Translations under genes and position numbers: made by a program
Assembly (NCBI GenBank): GCA_033439795.1
Contig: JAUTDP010000003.1
Location: 1,736,001 to 1,800,000, forward strand
Length of the DNA: 64,000 nucleotides
Source of the DNA: Sordaria brevicollis
Lineage: Eukaryota; Ascomycota; Sordariomycetes; Sordariales; Sordariaceae
Direction: 5' to 3'
Notes under the pieces: generated by a model
What the model was told of the DNA's origin: nothing
The model's input: the letters and a program-made list of their open reading frames with translations, nothing else
The model's database searches: none
Shown here: positions 23,748-36,000 of the stretch, piece by piece
How positions within the stretch are numbered: the stretch's first letter is position 1
Layout of the letters: the number at the start of each line of letters is the position of its first letter

Positions 23748-26035
23748 ATGAGCAAGATGGCTGGCTTTACTTGGACATCAACATGCAGGACATTGCTTCT
23801 TCTCCTCGGATATCTGATCGAGACGTCCCTCGCCCAGTTCGATCCCATCAAGGATTTTTGTAGACGATTCGGACATCAATCAGCGGTGGTTGATGACAAG
23901 CTTTATGTCGATGGCGGTCTGGTCAACTGGAAGCCGTACTCTGAGACGTCGGCGAACATGAGCAGTCAGTATCCCTCCCACACTTCCATGACCCATCAGC
24001 TACTAACGACAGACAGACCAATTCCTCCTCTACAGCGACCTCAAACACGAAACCGAAGGAATGCCCAACGTCTACGCCAATCTCTCCAAAAACGCCACGA
24101 TCCCTAGCGTCAGCTTCGGCATCTTGTGGGAGGACTCCATCAACAAGTGGCTCTACTCCTACGGCGGCGAGTCGCAGTCCACAGCCCGCAACTTTATCCT
24201 CTACGGGTACGACATCCTCAACAACTACTGGACCTCCTTTGGCCCTCCCTCCAGCAGCGGATCCATCACCCCTCTAAGTCACGGAGCGGGAGTCTCCATC
24301 TCCGAGCGCGGCGAAGCGTTCTACTACGGTGGTTGGTTCAGCGAGAACTCTGTCCCCGGCTGGTCAGGCACTCGCCGGGCATCCGACAGACTGATTAAAT
24401 ACGACATGGACAAGCGCGAGTTCAGCAACCTCACCGGACCAGACAATGTCAGACGCGCCGAAGGGACCATGGTATATCTCCCCATTAGTGATGGCGGGAT
24501 GTTGGCCTACTTTGGCGGGGTGAGGGATGTGAATGGTAACGGGACTATGACGCCGCAGCCGCTGGATACGATATTCATGTACGATCTGGCGAATACGAGG
24601 TGGTATACCCAGAAGACGAGCGGGAGGGCTCCCGAGGATAGGAGACTGTTTTGTGGAGGGGCGGCTGTTGCTCAGGATCAGTCGAGTTACAACATGTACG
24701 TCCCCCCTTTCCCCTCTTTTCGGGCGAGTGACTGACATTCGCAGATACATCTACGGCGGCGCCTCCTTCGGCGCCAACCCCATCGGCTACGACGACATCT
24801 ACGTCCTCTCCATCCCCTCCTTCACCTGGATCCGCTCCCTCTACCCGTCCAACTCCAACGTCACCGGGCCCTTCCCCAAAGCCATGTCCTCATGCAACGT
24901 CGTCAACAACGGCTCCCAAATGCTCGTCATCGGCGGGCGCGCCATGAACGACACATCAAGCTGCGACGCAGACGTGGTAATGGGCCAACACAACATGGTT
25001 CTCGGCAAGGACAACCCGGAATCCGCAATCTGGGCCCGTTTCCAGCCCGATCTAACCACTTACACCCTACCAACCGACATCGTCACCGTCGTCGGCGGCG
25101 CTGCAACGGGTGGCGCCACCTTCAAGGCGCCAAAGACAGGGTTCGACGCCCCAGACATGTCCGCCTTAATGACGCGCAAACCTCGCCTAGCAGAACGTAC
25201 CCCCACCCGAAACGTCACCTTCCCAACCGCCACCACCACTACCGCTCCCAGCCGCGACCCAAAATCCGGTTTGAGTACAGGCGCCATAGCCGGCATCGCC
25301 GTCGGCGCTTCAATAGCTGGTATTGGGTTACTAGCAGGTCTCTGCCTCTTCTGCATCCGCCGTCGACAAAAGCATTATAAACAACCCCGCGTTGCTGCTG
25401 TGACAGGAAGTAACCCGGCTAGTCCGATGACGCAACATCAGCATCCGGGGATTGGAACGGCGCCGGGGTCGAGTTGGGATGGGCCGGGTGGGGCTACGAT
25501 TTCTAGTCCGACGTTTAGTAGTGCACCGACTTATAATACCGCTGCGGCTAGTGAACTGCCGCCGAGTTCGAATGGGGGACATGGGCATGGACATGGGTAT
25601 AGGGGGGTGAGTTTGGCGCCGCCGGTTGAGTTGCCGGGTGCTGAGGCGGGGTATGGATATGGGCATTGGGAGGGGGGGAAGCCGAAGACGGGGACGGGGG
25701 TGGTAGGGGGGGAGATGCCGACAACGCCGGCTAAGACCACTGCTGGTACGGGAAACGGGTGGAATGCGACGACGCCGTCAGATTTGGGACCAGGCGAGGG
25801 AGACGACATCATCTCTAGAGGGGGTGTGTCGCCTAGTTTGCCTAGTCCAGGGAATGGGACGGGGGATAGTGGGAGGTTTGGTGGTGGTGGTGGTGGTAGT
25901 GGGGGATACGGGGGAGGTGGAAACGGGGGACTGCCGCCTTATAGTCCGAGTGGAGCGTATGGAGGGCCGCCTGGGGGAGGCACGGGAGGGAGGTTTGAGG
26001 AGGATTTTGGACATGGGGGGAGTTATAGGAGGTGA
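23748..26035 (+). CDS. Secreted/type I membrane kelch-repeat protein with Gly-rich cytoplasmic tail
   Basis: Three exons, 23748-23964, 24017-24695 and 24745-26035, give 728 residues. Intron 1 (GTCAGT, branch CTAAC, acceptor GACAG) and intron 2 (GTACGT, acceptor GCAG) both keep frame. A signal peptide covers about residues 1-29 (hydrophobic TLLLLLGYLIETSLAQ). Kelch-type beta-propeller blades follow to about residue 400, with repeated patterns such as KLYVDGGLVNW, KWLYSYGG, EAFYYGGWF, LAYFGGV, YIYGGASFG and MLVIGGR. One membrane segment lies near 479-502 (GAIAGIAVGASIAGIG), then basic residues (IRRRQKHYK) and a long Gly/Pro/Ser-rich cytoplasmic tail ending in SGGYGGGGNGG-like runs. This layout is common in fungal kelch surface proteins whose ligands are unknown. 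Several Asn-X-Ser/Thr sites lie in the ectodomain. Confidence 0.88.
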
Positions 26036-26717
26036 AGTTGGGAAGTGGAAGATAGGGAAGCAAGATGGGATACGAGGTAGGAGCGGCTTGTGCAGATAGG
26101 GGAAGACGGGAGGAATGGAAGATAGAGGTGCACTGGGGGGAGGCAACTTGGGAATGAGAGTCATGTTCACTGCACCAAGGAACATGAGGTGGGGAGATGG
26201 TAGACGGACGATGGCAGGCCAGGAAGCAAGGAGCGAAAGAAGGAATTATCTGGAAAGCAATTGGTCTTGGGCTTGGTCTTGGGTTTGGAGTTTGGTCGGT
26301 TCTCGGAAGGGAAGGAGTTATGAGCGGGCATTGATGTTTCCTTGGATTGGCTTGTGAACTGGGTTGAGACATTGGGAAGGAGCTGCTTGTAGTGCTGGAG
26401 GATGGGGGGAAGTAATGAGAGGAAGGGATAAGTGAGCTGTGATGATATATAGAATGTATGTAGGCTGGACAATGCAAATCTTCCTTTGAGCTTGTCTTTA
26501 TCGTTCTGTCTACTCAACTCTGTGTGTAGCTGCGACGGTGATTGATCGCGCTGCGGCATTGAACTTGTTGCAACGTGCATTGTCTGAAGCTATGGTAGGT
26601 AGTCCTAGGTAAGCAGGTTTTCATCGTGGCCCAGCGGCTGCACTGGGCGTATGTCTGGGGCTCGGGCATAGGTTAGGTTGGGGGGTTATAAGCAATAGGT
26701 TTAGGTGCCAATTGCAT
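26036..26717. other. 3' flank of the kelch gene up to the tRNA
   Basis: No gene supported. Minus-strand open frames here are antisense shadows rich in Pro and Ser. Confidence 0.5.
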
Positions 26718-26838
26718 GGCCCGTTGGTGTAATGGGTAACACATCCGTGTATTCGACAGGGCGGCGAAGGTTCTTCGACTGCCTCGCGCGTACTTGCTAC
26801 CTGAGCGGAGGATACCGGTTCGATCCCGGTGCGGGTCA
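26718..26838 (+). tRNA. Intron-containing tRNA gene, anticodon unresolved
   Basis: Acceptor stem GGCCCGT pairs with GCGGGTC (two G-U pairs), followed by discriminator A. The D arm is GTGT...ACAC with loop AATGGGTA, and the T arm is ACCGG-TTCGATC-CCGGT. The anticodon stem TCCGT (26744-26748) pairs with GCGGA (26805-26809). The internal A box (TGGTGTAATGG) and B box (GGTTCGATCC) are perfect. If the intron sits after position 37, as in nuclear tRNAs, it is 26755-26803 (49 nt) and the anticodon reads ATT, which is not a normal eukaryotic Asn anticodon. TCG (Arg) lies two bases further on. The D arm resembles fungal tRNA-Arg. It may be a tRNA-Arg with a shifted intron, or a tRNA pseudogene that is still transcribable. 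Confidence 0.65.
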
Positions 26839-26841
26839 TGC

Positions 26842-26848
26842 TTTTTTT
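26842..26848 (+). terminator. Pol III terminator after the second tRNA
   Basis: T7 four nucleotides after the tRNA 3' end, with a second T5 shortly after. Confidence 0.75.
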
Positions 26849-27447
26849 GTTTTTAGTTCTTGTTTGAACTAACTAGGGGGTAGAGAGATGGAAGAGGAAG
26901 TTAGGAGGGGTATTGGGATTGAGAAGTAGGGAGGAATAAGGAGATGATGGATGGACAACGAACTGGGAAAATCATGCGGATTGCAAGAAGGGGGGGTGTT
27001 GGAGTTGAAGGTTTGGTTCGCGGCAGGGTAGGGAGCGAGTTGTGATTGAATGGTGTCTTCATGTCATTTGCTTGGTGAATGCTGGGAAAGAGCTGTCTGT
27101 CTGGTTGATGGAAGGGTCATAACAGAGTACTCCCGTCGGTCCTGGTCATGATGAAGCACCACAGAGTTTTCTTTTGTTTATTACAACTATTCGAACAACA
27201 TAGTGGTGATTGAGTGTCTCGTTGGCTCTGGTCTCTGTCTCTTTGTGATCCCCTTGTCTTGGCAAGTAAACAAACACTCAGGGGTATGTAGACCCACATG
27301 CTTCACCCCTTGCCCCCTGCGTGGTGCATTTTCTCACTCGACCCCTTTTGCCCGCTGTTTACCACCCCTTGCTTTCACTTCGTCCTTTTCTTTACAATGT
27401 TAACAATCCGCCAACTCTTCTTCTCTTCTCCAAACCACCCAACTACA
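26849..27447. other. Intergenic, 3' flank of the GH43 gene
   Basis: No gene supported. Composition is ordinary and it should include the 3' UTR of the minus-strand GH43 gene. Confidence 0.5.
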
Positions 27448-28890
27448 TCACTCTAGGTAGAAAGTCGCCTGCCCATCCCCCGCCCCCGCAGTTGCCACGG
27501 TCAAACCCCCACCACTCCCCGTCAACTTCAAAAACTGCCCCGTCACTCCAACCGCCTCAAACGACACCCCCTTCCCATCCGCCAACCCCTCCTTCCTCGT
27601 CCAACTCGCCTCGTTCTTAAAGGTTGCCGAGGAGCTGCTAGAGCCAGCATCGAACCTCACCGCCGTCCCGCTCCTCCTCAGGTATGTCCCCGGTCTGCTG
27701 GCCGACTCCAAACTCACAGTACTCCCTCCCGCCAAACCCGGTGTCACGATCCTAAACAACTGATCCCCCAACGTCGCACTCCCACTCGGTGCAGTCCCCG
27801 AATAATACCTCACATACACCCCCTCACCAGTAGCAGCAGCAGCCGACCGCAACCTCACGGGCGTCTGCCCATCCGGCACCGGAATCCCCAAATCCGGCGT
27901 CCCATCCGCTTTCCAATAGATCTTTTGAACCCGGGTACGACGGTTGGGATCATTCAACGGATCCCCCGTAATATCCGGATACTCCCTATCATGAAACACC
28001 AACACATCCGACAGCCCATCTTCGGACACCGTAAAGCTGTTATGTCCCGGGCCGTACTGCTTCGTGTTGGCGTTGCTGACAAAAACCGGTGTTTGGGACT
28101 TGGACCAGCTGGCAGCATTCAGCAGGTCGGCGTTGAGGTTCGCCGTGAGTAGGCCCATGCAGTAGTTACTATCCGTCGCGCTGGCTGAGTATGTCAGGAA
28201 GATGCGTCCGTTTCTTTGCAAAGTGGCGGGGCCTTCGTTGACTTTGTACCCTACTCGTTCCCAGGAGAGGAGAGGGCGGGAGATGACGGTCGCGGGACGT
28301 TGGATTGTCCAGGGGTTTATTAAGCGGGCGATGAGGAGGGAGGAGTTTTCGTCTGTCCTGCTGGGTTCTTGTTGAGCCCACACCAAATACCTAGTCCCAT
28401 TCACCTCGAACTGATGGGCATCCAGAGAGAAAGTGTCCCAGTCGGTGTTGACAAGTCCCTTCTCAGTCCATTGTGCAGTTTGTGGGTTGGGGCCAACACC
28501 TTCGAGGACGAACGCGCGGATGCGCCATTGGTTGGCGACCCCCAAAGCGACGTAGATGTACCATTTCCCGTCTATGTGATGGAGCTCGGGGGCCCAGACT
28601 TGGTTGGAGCCGATGCCGGAGGATTTGCGACGCCAGATGGTGGTTTCGGACGCGGAGGAGAGGCCTTGGATGGTGGGGGAGCGGCGGATGATGATGCTGT
28701 CGTAGGCGGGGACGGTGGCTGTGAAGTAGTAGAAGCCGTCGGTGTGTTTGGTGATGTGCGGGTCGGCGCGTTGGGGGATTAGGGTGTTGGTGTAGGAGAC
28801 TGGGGGTGAGATGGAGGCGGAGGTGACGGCGAGGGAGATGGAGGGGGAAAGGAGGAGGAGGAGGGGGGAGAGGAATTTGGTCCAGAGCAT
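27448..28890 (-). CDS. Secreted GH43 arabinanase/arabinofuranosidase with C-terminal beta-trefoil (AbfB-like) domain
   Basis: Single exon, 480 residues. Signal peptide at 1-21 (WTKFLSPLLLLLSPSISL). The GH43 five-bladed propeller spans about 30-340, with the three catalytic acids visible: D43 (RADPHITKH), D157 (SLDAHQF) and E219 (VNEGPAT). PELHHIDGKWYIYVA and YGPGHNSF are further family blocks. Residues about 360-480 (SLESASRPGTYLRR, then GQFLKL near the end) look like an AbfB/CBM42-type arabinose-binding domain. The domain pair suggests an exo-acting alpha-L-arabinofuranosidase or arabinanase working on plant-wall arabinan outside the cell; exact specificity is inferred. The next gene, on the same strand, ends about 600 bp upstream and is unrelated. 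Confidence 0.9.
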   Translation of the reverse strand: MLWTKFLSPLLLLLSPSISLAVTSASISPPVSYTNTLIPQRADPHITKHTDGFYYFTATVPAYDSIIIRRSPTIQGLSSASETTIWRRKSSGIGSNQVWAPELHHIDGKWYIYVALGVANQWRIRAFVLEGVGPNPQTAQWTEKGLVNTDWDTFSLDAHQFEVNGTRYLVWAQQEPSRTDENSSLLIARLINPWTIQRPATVISRPLLSWERVGYKVNEGPATLQRNGRIFLTYSASATDSNYCMGLLTANLNADLLNAASWSKSQTPVFVSNANTKQYGPGHNSFTVSEDGLSDVLVFHDREYPDITGDPLNDPNRRTRVQKIYWKADGTPDLGIPVPDGQTPVRLRSAAAATGEGVYVRYYSGTAPSGSATLGDQLFRIVTPGLAGGSTVSLESASRPGTYLRRSGTAVRFDAGSSSSSATFKNEASWTRKEGLADGKGVSFEAVGVTGQFLKLTGSGGGLTVATAGAGDGQATFYLE

Positions 28891-29487
28891 CTTGCTGGGA
28901 AGGTACCGGGTGCTGGTACCGGTGACTTTGATGCTGTGGAGAGATGTGATCGGGAAGCTGGGATTCTATCATGTTGGTAGTCGAGCTTTATGTACAAGAT
29001 ATCTCGGCATTTGCCCCTGACCCCTGTCAATCAGCGGCTATAGCAGATCTTGTTTACATCATGCTCCCCGCAGTATGGTTGTATTCTCAATCGGTTTCCC
29101 GGAACCAGGGCGAGGACCATGCAAGATGATTGGCGCGGCTACAGGAGGTCGTTGAAACATTGACTTATTGGAGGAATGGGATTGTCCGAAGCTGTATGAA
29201 GAGCTTGAAGCTCCAATACCAACATAATTTACCAGCGGCGATGCACTGCAGCATCGACCTGCCCCAACAACGCTAGAGGTACTCTTCATCTTCCAACTTC
29301 TAAATTTCTATCAGGTTGTTTCTCATTTTCGAATCTCCTTCAACAGTCCAATTGCCATGTACCCTCTGCACCCAGCCCACAAATTGGAGATACTTCACAC
29401 GCCAATCAGCCCAAAGCATCCAAAGCCTATTCCCAAGGATGCCTTTATGTGCTCTTGAAGCAGGCTTCAGCCTCCTGTGCGACATAC
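28891..29487. other. Promoter region of the GH43 gene
   Basis: About 600 bp between the GH43 start codon and the stop of the next minus-strand gene. No coding region is seen. Confidence 0.5.
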
Positions 29488-31224
29488 TCACCCAAAGTAC
29501 ATGCCTGTTGGGTCATACAGCTCAAGATGCGCATAAGGATCAGAACCCAACCTTTTGATCGGTCTGACCAAGAGTCCCAACGTTACGTGGAGATCGCCTT
29601 TGTCCGAGAACACAGGGTCTCTGAAACTGAATGTTCCCGAGCCTGGCAACACCACCCGTTTTTTCTGCTTGATATGCGCAGCAATGGCGTTGCCGATGTG
29701 CTTTTCCCGCAAAGCGTCTTGGAGCTCACTCTTGACGGCATCCCCATGGCTGTCGCTGCCAAAGAGCTGCGTGAGGAGACTAATGAGGTTGCTATCCAGC
29801 GTGTCGGTCGCAGAGACACTGTCCGTCTTCTCTTCGGGCCCACGCACGATGAGCGCGCCATCTTCAGCGACAAGCATTGTAAACTCAAGCGTCAGTTGTG
29901 CTTCACCGCTTTTGGCGTTGATTAATGGGCCGTGCGATGAAGATGTTGTCGAGCCAGATTCGAGCTTCATCTTCGACGTCAGGATGATCTTGTTCGTCCG
30001 TGGTGAAGTGGTGAAGTGAACATCAAGTGAACTGGTCTTCCACATGCTCAGGTATAGTCCCCGGAACGACTCTCCTCCCCTCCAGCTTAGCTTGGCCTCG
30101 GAATCATTGATGGTCCACGTGGCGTTGGGAAGAACTTCCTCCTTTGGCTGGTCGGTGAGTACCCATTCCTTGTTTCTCTGGCCCCCGACAATCTTCATCA
30201 AATCGTTCAGAAGCTCGAGGAAGAACACGTGGACGTCGCTGAACACCCCGCCAGCGATGTATTCTCGAAGGAAGTGCGTCCTGCTCAACGCCAGCGCGGC
30301 GGGCATGTCACCAGTGAGAATGTTGCCTTGCTCTGTGAACCCAGCACGTGGAAAGCTTTCACCTCCGGTCATTTCCAAGAACAAGAGGGCGTTTCTGGAA
30401 CCTGCTGGTGCCGGTGTCTCGTTGGCTTCTTCTGGAATGTCCCGGCAGTGTTGGTATCGGTAATTCTGAACCCTGACAGCCGTCGGGGGGACGGTCGGTG
30501 CTGTTGTAGGATTTGGCTCTTCCTGTTGGATGGTATATCCGAGGGTCAATGCATGTGGAAGTTCCTTGAGCTGCGTCATCCAAGTCTGTTTCAGATATTC
30601 TTCCAGGGAAAGAGGTATAGAGCCAACCCTGTTGGCTGCCCCTGGGCTAGGTGCAAGTTGCAACTGAATTATGTCGGAACAACGGGCCGAGGCAAGAGCC
30701 AAGAGAACCCGGCTGAGGCTGTACCTCCCGGGCTGCAGGCTTTCCTGTCTTTGCTGTGCGTGGGGATCATTCGGGTCGAGAAGATCGTGCATCATCCCTT
30801 CGCCGTAGTTGACTCGGAACTGTATCCTCAATCCCTTCAAAAGAACTTGTTCGCCAGGCCCAGTCGTAGAGACTCTCTTGAAATAGCCTCTTTCGACGTC
30901 GAGATAAAACCACGAGCTCGTAGTGTCCGTGGTATTGTCGGTGCAGACTTCGACGGTGGGCGGGCCAATTTTGGCGCTGAACTGGATACCCGAGTCGCGA
31001 ACTTCATGGTTGATGGAGAGAAGTTCATCTTGCACCTCTGGATGAAACCGGGAACTAAGGTGACTGTTGATTTCCTAGATACCTCGATGCGTTAACCGCT
31101 TGGAATCATCCTCAATAGGTAGATTCCAGTGGACTGAACTTACATCTTGCGAAATGGCTATAATTTGGTGGATACCTTGAAGGTCGAAGTCCTTCATCCG
31201 AGAGTCAGCTTCGGTTGAGGCCAT
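29488..31224 (-). CDS. Conserved-looking protein of unknown function, 555 residues
   Basis: Two exons on the minus strand, 31144-31224 (27 codons) and 29488-31074. The intron has donor GTAAGT, branch GTTAAC and acceptor CTAG, and splicing in phase 0 joins IAISQD to EINSHLSSRF. I do not recognise a family. The N-terminus (DLQGIHQIIAISQDEINSHL) is helical, then come beta-rich segments (GIQFSAKIGPPTVEVCTD, LKGLRIQFRVNYG) that recall lipid-binding or beta-sandwich proteins without a clear match. There is no signal peptide or membrane segment, so it is probably cytosolic. The C-terminal half is polar, with a strand-rich end (LHVTLGLLVRPIKR). It is transcribed away from the large gene at 33020, with a decayed gene between them. 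Confidence 0.8.
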
Positions 31225-31435
31225 TGCTTCCATCAATCATTCCCGCGAAGTGCGGGTTATTTGGGACTTCAAAACAAAAACAAGCAGTCAAGATGAGTGC
31301 AGAGTGTCGGAAGAAAAGAGCTGGAAGAAGACATGGACAACCTGGTCCCGGGGTACGGTAGCGCGCAGACTTGGAGGTGTTTCTGGCCTTGAATTTCAGT
31401 GCGTGTGTGATTGTGGGGATGATGAAGTAATGAAG

Positions 31436-32230
31436 TTACAGTAGCTGAGATGTGACCGGTTTGATGTGCAGAGGCATGAAAGAGGTACCCGTAAATATAT
31501 CACTTTGCATGGTTATATCAACGTATTCGTGGTCACCCCATCCGCTTTCAATCATAGTGGAGATTAGGAGATACATCATGGACGCAACTTCCTGAACCAG
31601 ACCTCTGGAGGAAAGTCCGCTCGGGCTCAAACTCCATTCACCATTTACCCACCACGGATATGGCTGCCAAATATTACAATTGTGTCTATTTCCGCTCCTC
31701 TCTTTATGGTTTGGGCCAATTCCTTCAAGTGACAAAACTGGTCAAAAAAGCGTGGATGCTGGGCAGCTTCTGTGATACTTGCATCGAACAAAACATCATC
31801 GCCTCGCTAGATGCCTGATTGAACTATGGAAGATTGGTAGGTGCCTTACATCTGGTCATCTGGAATAGAAGCGCATTTAGATTCGCAAACTCGGGATCCG
31901 GATCTTGGGCATCAATGCATGCTCCTCAAACTGAATATCAGGAAAAAGTGCTGCCAAGAACTCTAAAGTTGACAGCCTTTCCATTCTGTAGGGTAATGTT
32001 TACCCACATGCAGGTAAGCATGCATCGCCAAACAAAAATGGCAGCAGAAGTTCATGATCAAGCGTGGGTGGGAGGTTTGCCATACGACTGGCCCATTGTA
32101 ATACAGGGAATATAACTCTTGTCCAAAACTTTGAGCCAACATAGATTATCCAATTGACTTTGGAGTCTTTAGTCCACCGCGAAACAAGACTATTACAATG
32201 AGATATACGACAAAAACCTGAAAACAACAA
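31436..32230 (-). pseudogene. Decayed gene fragment(s) between two unknown genes
   Basis: Reading the minus strand gives protein-like pieces that do not join in one frame: TLEFLAALFPDIQFEEHA, then AQDPDPEFANLNALLFQM, then an in-frame TAG, then GDDVLFDASITEAAQHPRFF and LKELAQTIKRGAEI, then after a frame change WWVNGEWSLSPSGL and YVDITMQSDIFTGTSF to a TAA at 31436. An upstream piece near 32000-32140 reads NLPPTLDHELLLPFLF. The pieces have natural residue composition and appear in order, so I read them as a lost gene rather than chance. I do not recognise the family. Some joins could be introns, so a still-functional gene with odd splicing is the alternative. Confidence 0.4.
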
Positions 32231-33019
32231 CGTATCAGTTCTTACGTGTCATAAAGCCCATTTCTGCATACCGCATTCACATTATCCTCACCCATACGAA
32301 GCATCTCAAACATATAAGGCACCTTTGCAGCAGAGAAGCAGCAAGCTGAATATGTTATACGTGCTTTCGAACCAATTAAGAGTACCTAGAAGTAGTTAAC
32401 GGCGAAATGTAATCAGGAAGTTTCAGAGACGTAAGGTCGTCTAGGAGAAAGCAAATCATTGAACGCATTGCACGGACAGCTTGGGTATTGCCACATTTAT
32501 TGCAGCTAAAATCTGTGCAATCCTCGCTGTCTTGTGGTCAGGTCAAAATCAGGAAATTGGAGAGGCTGGATATCACCAATTTCTCTTACGCAATACGAGT
32601 GTCTTCAGAAGCGGCACAAGCCAAGGCCAAGCTCAAATCAACCATCGGGCATTGTTTACCACTTGAGAAACAACTCTCTCCCTTGGACGAAAACCTCGTT
32701 GGGCCTACGACCAATGTAGGTTGTAGGTATCATGTTCGCATCGGGATGCTTCATGTTGAGAAAGTGGGAACTTGATTCTATGTCAATGCAATGCAGACCA
32801 AGTTCTCGACAAATCTCGGGTTGTGAGGAAGGCCGATAATGATATAGTCCTTCCCTCTTCCCTCTTTTCGGTCTCCCGAATCTGCGCTGATCACTTGGTC
32901 AACACTCCGGCATATTGAACCCTTCATTGCCGTAGTCTGCTTTCCTCACATTTCCACTCCTCCAAGTAATCCCCCCCCTTCCTCTGGTCCTGATTCCAGA
33001 CATACGGTGTCTGTCAGCA
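32231..33019. other. Upstream region of the large unknown gene
   Basis: No gene supported. The short plus-strand open frame near 32488-32775 reads partly like a helix but has no family match. The right end should be promoter and leader of the gene at 33020. Confidence 0.4.
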
Positions 33020-36000
33020 ATGCGCGTCCATCATGATTCCGAGCTCATGGAACAAGTGGTGGCCGCGTCACCACTGGCCGATGTGCGCGACTTCCACGTG
33101 GTGAGAGATCACAAGCGCCGCCCCATCATCTTCTCCATCAGCAAGAAGGGTGTTTTGTATCTCATCAAGCCCGATAAACACGGCCACCACGAACCCATCA
33201 GCATCAGCGACGAGCTAAACATTCCCAGTGACCATGAGGTCACTGCTCTTGGAGTGCACCAAGATGCCACCGATCTGACCCTGAGCGTTGCTTTTGCCCA
33301 CGGGAAGCCACACCAGCGGTCGGAGCTGGTTTTGCTGAAGGAAATGACTCCTGATACGCTCATTGGATGTCCCCTTGGGTGCCTTGCAGACTATGTCATG
33401 CCGGGACAGAGCGGCGATTTTGATGGGCATGTATATGATCTCTTGCTGGTGAGTCAAGAACCAAACCACAATCTGCGTTTAACTGTGCATTTGTCTGCAT
33501 CAACGACTAACAACCTCAATATCTGTCAAAAAGAGTCCCGGCGTCGACAAACACCGACCCCTCGCAGTGGCAACATCCCATCCGCCGCAGCCAATTAATG
33601 CTGATCTCTGGGAAGCCAACAGCGACATTTGCCGCATCGACATAGACTACCAAGCCAGCACTTGGTCCATCAAGCGAGACCTACGCATACCATTCAACTC
33701 TGCCGATGTCTACTGCATCTGTCCTGGCTCACTCCCTGGCAACATGGTCTTTGGTGTCTTTGCCCTCTTCACCGTCGCAGAGAATCTCTGCCTCTACTTC
33801 CTTGGACTATCCCCGGGGCAGGGTGGTCGCTATCGGCTGGAACAGATCAAGCTTCCGGTACCACCTGAAGCCAGAGATCTCTCCACTGTGGAAACGGCAA
33901 GACGGAAGACCGACCTTCTGATAGCAGCAAAGGATGGCATATATCGAATCCCTGCCGACGCTTGTACCAGTGGATTGACAGAGCTTCCGAGCCACAGCTT
34001 GATAGCAGCCAATCGGGACTGCTTTCAGGGGTTGCAGCAGATACAGACACTGCAGAGCCAGTATCTGGTTTCAATTTTCACCCGCAACACGAACGGCGAC
34101 ATCGGTCACATACAGTTTCTAACACTGGATGAAGGTGTTGGCCGCCCGATGGCAAACTCCCCAACTCTGACCAAAGCCACCGATGCACATGGGATCACTT
34201 CGGGGGCCGCTCAATTCCGTGCGTTACGTGACGAAGCCACGGGGTCTCAGCTGGTATTTGCTCTCCTTTCAAACGGCGAGGACATGCAGTCCGCAATGCG
34301 TACACTGCATCAATCCGGCGACTCGGAGCTTTGGACGACTGGGGAGTTCCTCATTCCGTCTTCAGACATGCATAGGGAGATCTACACCTACACCACCACC
34401 ATTCGGGTTGAGCCCACTGCTACTGGCGACGGGAAGCTGTTTGACGGCAAGCTTGAGCTCAGTGCATCGAGTGCGTGCCTGGCAACTGTGAACGGTCAGA
34501 ACGTGCACCTCAGCCAACAACCCATCCGGGTAAAGCCGGACGCGATAGGGATGGTTACCGTGATCCAGCAGATCAATGATCTCCATGTGCCGGTGTTGCG
34601 TGTTGTTACCGGTGTTCCGGGCTCCGAGCCTACATATATCGATCCTTCCAGGAAGGTGTTTGGCTTCTTCAAGTCACTCAGCACCGCTGGCGACTTACAA
34701 AGTGCCAATTTTCCCAATGGCGAGAAGTTGCTAGGCGACGCAGCAACACCACGTTCGGTTGACGCAGGCAGGGTAATGGAGACGATTGCCCGCCTCACCG
34801 CATGTGGCTCCAGCCTCAAGCCAGAGGACCACTTCGCTGTTGCAGGTAGCGCTCCTAGCGATGAAGCAGCCCATGATGCGTCACAGGAAAGGGCATCCGC
34901 ATCGAGCACAGTCCAGCCTCATAGTTCCCCTGGCTGGTCAGTATTTGACTGGTTCACCAGAGTGCTCCACAAGATCAACGATATCTTCCTGGAGGGCATG
35001 GATCTGATCGTCCGCATTGGCGAGAAAACCTGGAAATTCGTCGTCAGCACGTACGAGCATGTGATGAAGTCCATCAAAAAAGCACTGGAGTGGCTGGGCG
35101 TGGGCGTCAAGAAAATCTGGGACGGGCTCAAATATATCTTTGCCTGGAAGGACATTGAAGACACGCACCTCATCCTGCGCGAATACGTAGCGACATCGCT
35201 GGATGTTGCCACTGGATGCCTGAGTCTGTTCGGCGACCAGGCGAGAGACTTTCTCCTTCGGGTGGCCGATAGGGAGATGGGAGATTTGACACCACAGGAT
35301 CTTCCAACTGAGGCCAAGAATCCTCTTCGCGATGACGCCAAGTTAAACAACAAAATGGAGGAGCATGCGAATGTGATCGAGGCTTTCTACTCACCGGCAA
35401 GCAACTATGCAAACTATCATGTCCAGCACAACCCAAAGGTCATCAAAGCCATGAGAGTTCCTAGTGGCCCAGTTGACCACAATGATCCGTTGTCCCGGAT
35501 TTGGGCGTCTCTCAAAGACTTGATGGCAGAGTTTTGGGACATGACCAAGAGTGTTGGTTCTAAGCTGGCCTCTTTGGTCTCTGAGCCCTCCGGGAAAGTC
35601 TCAATCTCGGATTTGGTGTCTTCTCTTGGCAAACATCTTCGCGGGAAGTTGATTTCTGCCTTGAAAAGACTGGTAAACCTTGTTTTCGACTTCGGCCACG
35701 ACGTGCTTCTTGCGGTCGACAAGTTCGCGCGGAAGCAGGTTGACATCCCCGTCATCTCTTGGCTTTGGGGGAAAATCTCGAAAGCACCGCTCACATTACT
35801 TGACGCTGTGCTTTTGGTACTCGCCATTCCATCCACAATTGCCTTCAAGATCTGCCATGGCGTAAAACCCAAGGATCATGCGTTCTACAATGAGGTCCAA
35901 TCTGCTAGGGGTAAGATGCTAGCCGAGCTTTTCAAAATCGAAGAGCAGTACAATACCCTTGGTCATCCCTCCACGTCACTCACAAGGGTCAAACGCGCTG

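Noticed and set aside
25331..26580. Several minus-strand frames over the 3' end of the kelch gene
   Set aside because: They mirror the Gly-rich tail codons and continue into noncoding DNA without motifs.
28369..28972. Plus- and minus-strand alternative frames over the GH43 N-terminus
   Set aside because: Shadows of the GH43 frame, which carries all three catalytic acids.
29449..31095. Plus-strand frames up to 288 codons over the unknown minus-strand gene
   Set aside because: The minus-strand frame is longer, has a well-formed upstream exon and intron, and a natural composition.
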